Below are positions 16,992 through 22,240 of a stretch of DNA of 22,240 bases, one piece after another (positions within the stretch are counted from its first letter, which is position 1; each line of letters starts with the position of its first letter). Made by a program: the position numbers and the translations under genes. A model generated the notes under the pieces. The model did no database searches. It saw only the letters and a program-made list of their open reading frames with translations, and had not been told where the DNA came from. The stretch is from Flavobacteriales bacterium UBA2798 (GTDB lineage Bacteria > Bacteroidota > Bacteroidia > Flavobacteriales_D > UBA2798): positions 19,518-41,757 of the forward strand of contig DEHO01000036.1 of NCBI GenBank assembly GCA_002351955.1, in the 5' to 3' direction.

Positions 16992-18188
16992 TTAGTAGAG
17001 GAAATTATTATAAGGGTAGCGTACTGCAAAAATTTCCTTTACCATTTCATACAATACTTCGCGAAGCTCATCAAGATTGATCCGTTGCTCAGCTGAAATA
17101 AACACAACTTTATTGGGCGACATCCTGCCCATCCAGCTTTTTTTCAAATCCTCAAGCGAAACATTGTGCCTTTCAATGGGCGAGAGGTCTCCTTCTTCTT
17201 TTTCAACATGGCGGTAGGCATCAATTTTGTTGAATACAACAATTGTTGGTTTATCCAATGCGCCAATTTCTTTCAGTGTTTGATTGACTACTGCAAAATG
17301 ATCCTCAAAATTTGGATGAGAAATATCCAATACGTGCACTAATAAATCCGACTCCCTCACTTCATCCAGAGTGCTTTTGAATGATTCAATAAGCTGGGTC
17401 GGAAGCTTGCGTATAAAACCAACAGTGTCGGTTAAGAGAAAGGGTAAATTATCGAGCACAACCTTTCTCACTGTGGTGTCGAGCGTTGCAAATAGTTTGT
17501 TCTCTGCAAAAACATCCGACTTACTCAAAATATTCATCAGCGTGGATTTCCCCACATTGGTATAACCTACCAGAGCGACGCGAACGAGTTGACCTCTGTT
17601 GCTGCGCTGTGTCGACATTTGCCTGTCTATCTCTTTGAGCTGAAGTTTGAGTTTGGCTATTTTATCCTGAATAATCCTGCGGTCGGTTTCAATTTGCGAT
17701 TCACCGGGACCACGCATACCGATACCACCTTTTTGTCGTTCGAGGTGGGTCCACATTCGGGTTAATCTTGGCAATAGGTATTGGTATTGGGCTAATTCAA
17801 CTTGTGTTTTCGCATGTGCAGTTCGTGCTCTACCCGCAAAAATATCCAGAATTAGATTTGTTCTGTCGAGTACGGGAACTTTTACAGCATCCTGAATATT
17901 TTTTTGCTGACTGGGCGATAATTCATCATCGAACACGACAAGTTTTACGTCGTTCTCTTCAACATATAGCGTTATTTCTTCCAGCTTCCCTTTTCCGATA
18001 TAGGTCCCGGGTACAGGAACCTGAAGTTTTTGGGTAAATGTTTTTATGACTTTGGCTCCGGCTGTTTCAGCTAGAAAAGTCAGTTCATCCAGGTATTCCT
18101 TTACCTGAAGTTCATCCTGTCGGGGTGTGATCACTCCAACAAGAATGGTTGTTTCATCAACACGCGATTCGATCTTTGCTTCGATCAT
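16992..18188 (-). CDS. hflX: Ribosome-associated GTPase HflX
   Basis: A 398-residue cytoplasmic GTPase. The N-terminal HflX domain (about 10-115) includes GTYIGKGKLEEI and a segment around VVFDDELSPSQQKN. A linker with GGIGMRGPGESQIETDRR (about 154-171) and a helical stretch lead into the G domain. Its motifs are G1 GYTNVGKS at 208-215, G3 DTVG at 254-257, G4 NKID at 320-323 and G5 SA at 365-366. HflX binds the 50S subunit and in other bacteria splits stalled ribosomes, notably under stress. The length is normal for the family. The start overlaps the stop of the cytochrome gene by 4 bp, so it is the third gene of a coupled cluster. No truncation or missing key residue is seen. Confidence 0.97.
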   Translation of the reverse strand: MIEAKIESRVDETTILVGVITPRQDELQVKEYLDELTFLAETAGAKVIKTFTQKLQVPVPGTYIGKGKLEEITLYVEENDVKLVVFDDELSPSQQKNIQDAVKVPVLDRTNLILDIFAGRARTAHAKTQVELAQYQYLLPRLTRMWTHLERQKGGIGMRGPGESQIETDRRIIQDKIAKLKLQLKEIDRQMSTQRSNRGQLVRVALVGYTNVGKSTLMNILSKSDVFAENKLFATLDTTVRKVVLDNLPFLLTDTVGFIRKLPTQLIESFKSTLDEVRESDLLVHVLDISHPNFEDHFAVVNQTLKEIGALDKPTIVVFNKIDAYRHVEKEEGDLSPIERHNVSLEDLKKSWMGRMSPNKVVFISAEQRINLDELREVLYEMVKEIFAVRYPYNNFLY

Positions 18189-18499
18189 TTTTCTTTCAAC
18201 TCTTCTATATATTCTACCACAGCTTGAATCTCACCATCATTCAACAAGCCCTTAAAGGGAGTCATTCCTGGTTTTCCGTACTCAACAATTCGAACCATGT
18301 CGTCTTTCGAAAGACTAGTAATGGAGAGATCCTTTGCGCCGCCTTGACCAAGCTTGCCGTCTTTACCATGACAAATCGCACAGTTTTTTTCGAACAGTAA
18401 TTTACCATTCGGAGTAGCTGATGCAGATTCATTCTCTCCGGTACAGGAAAACAGAAGCGAAATCCCCAATACCAGAAAGCTATATTTTAACGAAACCAT
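18185..18499 (-). CDS. Small c-type cytochrome lipoprotein
   Basis: A 104-residue protein with a lipoprotein signal peptide; the lipobox LLFSC places the acylated Cys at 19. After a short Ser/Ala/Asn-rich spacer, a single haem-binding motif CAICH stands at 40-44. It is followed by a typical class I cytochrome c layout (GKDGKLGQGGAKDL) and a probable Met ligand, Met79, in KPGMTPF. The closing helix AVVEYIEELKEK is also typical. It would act as a membrane-tethered electron carrier on the periplasmic side. It overlaps the upstream membrane-protein gene by 13 bp and hflX by 4 bp. The donor and acceptor are unknown; the adjacent His-containing membrane protein is the obvious candidate partner. Confidence 0.9.
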   Translation of the reverse strand: MVSLKYSFLVLGISLLFSCTGENESASATPNGKLLFEKNCAICHGKDGKLGQGGAKDLSITSLSKDDMVRIVEYGKPGMTPFKGLLNDGEIQAVVEYIEELKEK

Positions 18500-18933
18500 G
18501 CTCCGGCAAGTTCTGTTCTGAAAGGCCAGGGAATTGCAGCAAGAACGATTACCAAACAGATTCCGTACCAGATCATGTATTTGCGATGTTTCGCCTTGTC
18601 TGTTTCTGACGCTTCTGCACGCTTACGCCCCATTGTTAGTAATACAAAAACTGCTGTCATCATCAGGAAATGCTCCATCGTAAAAAAGCGGAGCATTGAA
18701 TTGGACATGGTGTTTCCGTTAAATTGTACTTTATCACTGAAAAAATACAATAACAATCCAACCAGAAATTGGGTGTGAAAAAGGATCATCGTCAAAAGAT
18801 TCACCAATTTATCAGTGCCTGAATAAGCTTTCCCAAATCGCCATTTGCTGAATGCATTGAAAACAGCATAGACCATGAATAGCAACACCAGCCAACGCAG
18901 ACCGGAATGGGTGGAAATAAGAAGATCCTTCAT
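18487..18933 (-). CDS. Four-helix membrane protein with three histidines, possible b-type cytochrome
   Basis: A 148-residue integral membrane protein. Four hydrophobic helices can be seen at about 12-28, 44-65, 85-101 and 119-137. Histidines lie close to or within the first three: His9, His53 (LFHTQF) and His88 (MEHFLM). Spaced like this, they could ligate haem b. Similar short proteins in Bacteroidota are usually left as hypothetical or called cytochrome b-like; I do not recognise a named gene. Its overlap with a c-type cytochrome gene supports a redox role, but this is inference. It is the first gene of the cluster leading to hflX, with a -7 promoter motif 14 bases upstream of its ATG. Confidence 0.75.
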   Translation of the reverse strand: MKDLLISTHSGLRWLVLLFMVYAVFNAFSKWRFGKAYSGTDKLVNLLTMILFHTQFLVGLLLYFFSDKVQFNGNTMSNSMLRFFTMEHFLMMTAVFVLLTMGRKRAEASETDKAKHRKYMIWYGICLVIVLAAIPWPFRTELAGAWFR

Positions 18934-18947
18934 AATGTGGTTTTTTA

Positions 18948-18955
18948 CAAAAATA
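18948..18955 (-). promoter_or_regulatory. Candidate -7 promoter element for the cytochrome-hflX cluster
   Basis: The minus strand reads TATTTTTG, an exact TAnnTTTG match, ending 14 bases before the ATG at 18933, so the leader would be very short. A clear -33 element is not visible. No alternative start of transcription lies inside the overlapping genes that I can see. Confidence 0.4.
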
Positions 18956-19035
18956 GCAAAAGGAGGACAGGTCGAGCCCTTGCGGCTGAAATTCAGTGAT
19001 TTCGTTTTTCTTTCGCTTTTGGAACAGGATTTGTG

Positions 19036-19043
19036 TATATTTA
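19036..19043 (+). promoter_or_regulatory. Weak candidate -7 element for the coiled-coil protein gene
   Basis: TATATTTA matches seven of eight positions of TAnnTTTG and lies 16 bases before the ATG at 19060, in the 126-bp divergent spacer. A TTG ends at 19021, but the spacing is shorter than usual. This is a weak call. Confidence 0.25.
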
Positions 19044-19059
19044 AGCAAACAAGCTAAAT

Positions 19060-19725
19060 ATGAAACAGTTTTCCTTCCTATTGGCATTTGCACTCTGTGT
19101 AAGCGGGCTGAATGCACAAAAAAAAGTTGAAGTTCGTGAGTCCAACGAAAAGATCGGCGGCGGTAGCAATAACGCTTTAACCGTAATGATCTATATTGAT
19201 GATAAAGATGCCGTAGAAAAGGCGTGGAAAAGCAAAATGAAAGATCTTGGTGCAAAAGTTTCCACCAAAGAAGATATGTTTGGCGACGACGCCAAAACTA
19301 AAGCAATGGGTCCGAATACATTTGACATGTACGCCAGGGCAGAAGTCGTTAAAGGCGAAGGAATAAAACTGATCGTTGCTGTTGATCTTGGTGGAGCCTT
19401 TATGTCTTCTTCAAAACACAGCGATCAATACAAAGTATTTCGGGATATCCTTTACGAATTTGCTGTGAAACTAACGAAAGATCATCTGGCTGACAACGCC
19501 GCTGCTGAAGAAAAGAAACTCTCAAAACTTGAAGATCAGCAAAAGGATTTGGAAAAGGACAATAAGAATTTGAAAGGGGATATTGAAGATTATAAAAAGA
19601 AAATAGCTGAGGCAGAAGACAAAATCAAGAAAAACGAAGAAGAACAAAAGAAAAAGAAGTCAGAAATTGATGAACAGAAAAAAACCACGGAAGCTGCCAA
19701 ACAAAAGCTTAACGCTGTAAAATAG
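19060..19725 (+). CDS. Secreted coiled-coil protein of unknown function
   Basis: A 221-residue protein that I do not recognise as a named family. It has a signal peptide (about 1-19, ending GLNA before QKK). A compact domain of about 25-140 follows (ALTVMIYIDD, KAWKSKMKDLGAKV, GPNTFDMYARAEV, IKLIVAVDLGGAF). From about residue 144 to the end the protein is a highly charged Lys/Glu heptad-like coiled coil (EEKKLSKLEDQQKDLEKD onwards). It is probably periplasmic, since no lipobox Cys, membrane helix or T9SS tail is present. It is transcribed alone and ends 43 bases before a strong terminator stem. It lies divergent to the cytochrome-hflX cluster, which says little about its role. Confidence 0.75.
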   Translation: MKQFSFLLAFALCVSGLNAQKKVEVRESNEKIGGGSNNALTVMIYIDDKDAVEKAWKSKMKDLGAKVSTKEDMFGDDAKTKAMGPNTFDMYARAEVVKGEGIKLIVAVDLGGAFMSSSKHSDQYKVFRDILYEFAVKLTKDHLADNAAAEEKKLSKLEDQQKDLEKDNKNLKGDIEDYKKKIAEAEDKIKKNEEEQKKKKSEIDEQKKTTEAAKQKLNAVK

Positions 19726-19768
19726 GATTCCGCTGGTTATTCAAAAATAAAATTCACGATTACAGTTT

Positions 19769-19801
19769 AAGGGCTATTTTTGATGGCCCTTTTTCTTTTT
19801 T
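19769..19801 (+). terminator. Rho-independent terminator after the coiled-coil protein gene
   Basis: AAGGGC at 19769-19774 pairs with GCCCTT at 19786-19791. The stem extends inward by a T-G wobble and two A-T pairs to nine base pairs around a five-base loop (19778-19782). A run of T broken by one C follows, from 19790 to 19801. The run ends on the base before the ATG of the next gene. Confidence 0.85.
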
Positions 19802-20698
19802 ATGAGCGAAACAAAACCAATTCATTCCCCTTTAAAGCTGCAGGTAATACTGCATGTCGTGGTCTTTGTTTGGGGCTTTACAGGAATACTCGGACAATTA
19901 ATCAGCGTTCGGGAAAATGTGCTTGTGTGGTGGAGAATGCTTATTGCCATGGTTGCTTTGGCAATTTTTATGGGTATTTCGCGCCGGAGTTTTCGGCTTA
20001 GCAGGAGAAACCTGTTAATGGTATTAGGGACCGGACTGATCATTTGTCTTCACTGGATCTTTTTTTACGGTGCAATTAAAATTTCAAATGTGTCTGTGGC
20101 CGTTGCCTGTATGGCAGTAGCAAGTTTTTTTACTGCTTTTTTGCAGCCACTTTTCTTTAAAACAAAAATGGTTTGGTACGAATTCATCCTCGGAATAGGA
20201 GTCATCCTTGGCGTTTCTGTTTTGATGGGTGTGGAAACGGACAAATGGGAAGGATTTGTATGGGGATTGATCTCTGCATTTTTTGCGGCATTATTCACTG
20301 TAATTAATGCAGGTTTTGTAAAGCGGATGGATTCAACAGTAATTTCCTTTTACGAAATGACTGGCGGGTTTCTTGGATTGACAGTGTATAATTTCTTTAT
20401 CGGCGCATTAACCACAGATACCTTGGCGTTAAACAATTCGGATACCTGGTACCTGCTGCTGTTGGGAATAGCATGCACCGCGCTGCCATTTGTGATCTCA
20501 GTATGGGTAATGAAGCAATTATCGCCCTATACCGTTAGTATTTCGGTGAACATGGAGCCTATTTACACCATTCTGCTCGCTATATTGATCTGGCCTGAAA
20601 AGGAGACCATGAGCGCTGGTTTTTACATTGGTTCGGGCATCATATTGCTGACAGTGGTGCTCAATGGTTATCTCAAATCACGGACAAACAGATCCTGA
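19802..20698 (+). CDS. EamA/DMT-superfamily permease
   Basis: A 298-residue inner-membrane protein with about ten hydrophobic helices arranged as two EamA repeats (about 10-137 and 150-290). The first repeat opens with the usual VVVFVWGFTGILGQLI, which fixes the start near 19802 since no later Met precedes it. The second carries the characteristic late blocks: ALPFVISVWVMKQLSPYTVSI, then NMEPIYTILLAIL, a WPE and a final GSGIILL helix. Members of the drug/metabolite transporter superfamily export amino acids, metabolites or nucleotides; the substrate cannot be read from sequence. The gene starts directly after the T-run of the preceding terminator, with no visible ribosome-binding site. It therefore depends either on terminator read-through or on a promoter inside the upstream spacer that I cannot identify. 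Confidence 0.92.
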   Translation: MSETKPIHSPLKLQVILHVVVFVWGFTGILGQLISVRENVLVWWRMLIAMVALAIFMGISRRSFRLSRRNLLMVLGTGLIICLHWIFFYGAIKISNVSVAVACMAVASFFTAFLQPLFFKTKMVWYEFILGIGVILGVSVLMGVETDKWEGFVWGLISAFFAALFTVINAGFVKRMDSTVISFYEMTGGFLGLTVYNFFIGALTTDTLALNNSDTWYLLLLGIACTALPFVISVWVMKQLSPYTVSISVNMEPIYTILLAILIWPEKETMSAGFYIGSGIILLTVVLNGYLKSRTNRS

Positions 20699-20759
20699 CC
20701 CACTCTTCCTGCATTGATTCCGTTTGTACCAGAGTCAACCTTTTGTATTGTTTGAATGT

Positions 20760-20767
20760 TATTTTTG
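20760..20767 (+). promoter_or_regulatory. Candidate -7 promoter element for the amidohydrolase-family gene
   Basis: TATTTTTG matches TAnnTTTG exactly, 18 bases before the ATG at 20786. A TTTTG at 20741-20745 could be a -33 element, with a shorter spacer (14 bases) than the usual 17-21. It lies in an 87-bp gap with no other feature. Confidence 0.45.
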
Positions 20768-20785
20768 TTCCAGACTACTTTTTTC

Positions 20786-22240
20786 ATGAAAAGACTTTTT
20801 ACCGCCACCTTATTTCTTTTGGCTTTCGCCGTTTCAGCTCAGGACACTTATCCTGTTAATGGTCCACGGGTTACAGCCGAAGGGTTTTATTGTTTTATCA
20901 ATGCTACGATCTATGTCTCGGCCGATAAAAAACTGGATAACGCTTCACTCGTAATTCGAAGAGGACGAATTGAAGATGTTGGAACAGGAATTACCATTCC
21001 CAAAGGAGCGGTAGTTGTCGATCTTGCCGGAAAGCATGTTTATCCCTCCTTCATCGATCTCCATACATCTTACGGACTGGCAGAAACAGCTCGTCAGCAA
21101 GGCGGAGGATACCGCGGACCTCAATATGAAAGTTCAAAAAAAGGAGCTTATTACTGGAATGAATCCATTCATCCTGAATACAGGGCAGCAGAGGTTTTCA
21201 AGGCAGACCCAAAAGTTTCAGCAGAGTATCGATCGGCAGGATTCGGAGCGGTATTATCGCATTTGCAGGATGGAATTGCACGCGGGACTTCAGTTTTTAC
21301 AACATTATCGGACAAGCGTGAGAACGAAAGTGTATTAATTACCGATGCGGCACAACATTTTTCATTTAGAAAAGGGAATAGCAATCAAGCCTATCCATCT
21401 TCATTAATGGGCAGCATTGCTCTTCTCACCCAGACTTATTACGATGCAAAGTGGTATGCCGCTCAAAAGCAATTGAAGGAAGAGAATTTATCATTACAAG
21501 CACTTAACCGCTGGCATAACCTTCCACAAATTTTCGATGCAAATGATAAATACAATGTGTTGCGTGCAGATAAGATCGGAGATCAGTTTGGTGTACAGTA
21601 CGTATTTAAAACTAATGGAAAAGAATATCAGCGTCTCAATGAAATCAAGTCTTCGAAAGGTACTTTGATTGTACCACTCAATTTTCCCGACCCCTATGAT
21701 GTAGAGGATACTTACGATGCGATGAATGTTTCGCTAGAGGACATGAAGCATTGGGAACTTGCTCCATATAATCCATCATTGCTTCATAAATCGCAGATCC
21801 GATTTGTGCTTACCTCTTCAGATCTGAAAGAAAAAAAGCAGTTTTTACCCAATCTTCGTAAAGCGGTTCGCTACGGATTACCGGAAGCAGAAGCATTAAA
21901 GGCTCTTACCGTTTATCCCGCACAATTGTTAGGTGTTGACAAACAACTTGGCACACTGGAAAAGGGGAAAGTCGCAAATTTCATTATTTGTTCAGAGCAG
22001 ATCTTTTCCGAAAAGGCAAGCATTCAGCAAAACTGGGTACAGGGAAACTTATTCGTTATTCAGGTAGAAGACCCTTTGGATATCCGGGGAGATTATGATG
22101 TAAATATTGAAAACAATATCTATTCATTATCGGTAAAAGGTGGTTTGCAGGAATTACAGGCAAGTTTAAAAGTGGACACAACGCAGGTTAAGGCGAAAGT
22201 CTCACTAAAAAACCGGAATGTCTCTGTGAGTTTTATTGTA
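20786..22240 (+). CDS. Secreted amidohydrolase-family protein (partial, C-terminus off window)
   Basis: The frame is open from the ATG at 20786 to the last base (485 codons), so the gene continues. A signal peptide (MKRLFTATLFLLAFAVSAQ) puts it outside the cytoplasm. The start of an amidohydrolase fold is clear: ATIYVSADKKLDNASLVIRRG, then VVVDLAGKHVYPSFIDLH at about 76-93. The closing small beta-domain of such enzymes follows near 370-405 (ALTVYPAQLLGVDKQLGTLEKGKVANFII). The expected metal-binding H-x-H after the first beta strand reads His93-Thr-Ser, so the second His is missing and this lobe is probably not a normal metal-dependent hydrolase. Related Bacteroidota proteins that I recall are near 1000 residues with two such lobes; if so, a catalytic lobe may lie beyond the window. 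The substrate is unknown. Confidence 0.82.
   Translation, partial: MKRLFTATLFLLAFAVSAQDTYPVNGPRVTAEGFYCFINATIYVSADKKLDNASLVIRRGRIEDVGTGITIPKGAVVVDLAGKHVYPSFIDLHTSYGLAETARQQGGGYRGPQYESSKKGAYYWNESIHPEYRAAEVFKADPKVSAEYRSAGFGAVLSHLQDGIARGTSVFTTLSDKRENESVLITDAAQHFSFRKGNSNQAYPSSLMGSIALLTQTYYDAKWYAAQKQLKEENLSLQALNRWHNLPQIFDANDKYNVLRADKIGDQFGVQYVFKTNGKEYQRLNEIKSSKGTLIVPLNFPDPYDVEDTYDAMNVSLEDMKHWELAPYNPSLLHKSQIRFVLTSSDLKEKKQFLPNLRKAVRYGLPEAEALKALTVYPAQLLGVDKQLGTLEKGKVANFIICSEQIFSEKASIQQNWVQGNLFVIQVEDPLDIRGDYDVNIENNIYSLSVKGGLQELQASLKVDTTQVKAKVSLKNRNVSVSFIV

Noticed and set aside
16916..17029. Longer N-terminus for the SGNH hydrolase starting at 17029
   Set aside because: It would bury the signal peptide behind 38 residues and overlap the end of hflX. 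The ATG at 16915 has AAGG in front and an immediate signal sequence.
18812..19255. Minus-strand open frame of 147 codons covering the divergent spacer
   Set aside because: It overlaps two better-supported genes and its product is a Cys/His/Arg-rich string without recognisable features.

Overview
The window is typical Bacteroidota DNA, probably Flavobacteriales or a related gliding lineage. The evidence is two secreted adhesins ending in the gliding-motility-associated (type B) sorting domain of the type IX secretion system (T9SS), two PorP/SprF-family partners, a third secreted protein with a type A T9SS tail, and TAnnTTTG-type promoter motifs. The family-level placement is a guess. No tRNA, rRNA, CRISPR array, insertion sequence or phage gene was seen, and no gene-free gap reaches 300 bases.

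Left edge (1-1335, minus): a gene running off the window, encoding an outer-membrane beta-barrel joined by a Thr-rich linker to Ig-like repeats. A 140-bp divergent spacer separates it from the main locus (1476-15692, plus). This locus holds two consecutive adhesin-SprF cassettes: a 749-residue SprB-repeat protein followed, with a 4-bp overlap, by a PorP/SprF protein; then a giant 3330-residue SprB-like protein followed after 3 bp by a second PorP/SprF protein. The likely logic is that each surface filament is exported by the T9SS with its own outer-membrane SprF-like partner.

From 15689 to 18933 the genes lie on the minus strand: a secreted SGNH/DUF4886-type hydrolase with a type A sorting tail, the GTPase HflX, a small c-type cytochrome lipoprotein, and a four-helix membrane protein with three histidines (possible b-type cytochrome). 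The last three overlap one another and look like one operon read from about 18940. Plus-strand genes follow: a secreted coiled-coil protein of unknown function (19060-19725), a strong hairpin terminator, an EamA-family permease whose start codon touches that terminator's T-run, and an amidohydrolase-family protein running off the right edge.

The most interesting material is inside the giant adhesin. It carries 36 repeats of about 78 residues, and nearly all have four cysteines instead of the two seen in the neighbouring adhesin's repeats. The two extra cysteines are gained or lost strictly together (33 repeats have both, 3 have neither, none has one), every repeat has an even number of cysteines, and two repeats carry a third pair in a short loop. 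The spacing of the first two cysteines also tracks the type of linker at the end of the same repeat. This points to a disulfide-locked variant of the SprB repeat with higher-order organisation along the filament.
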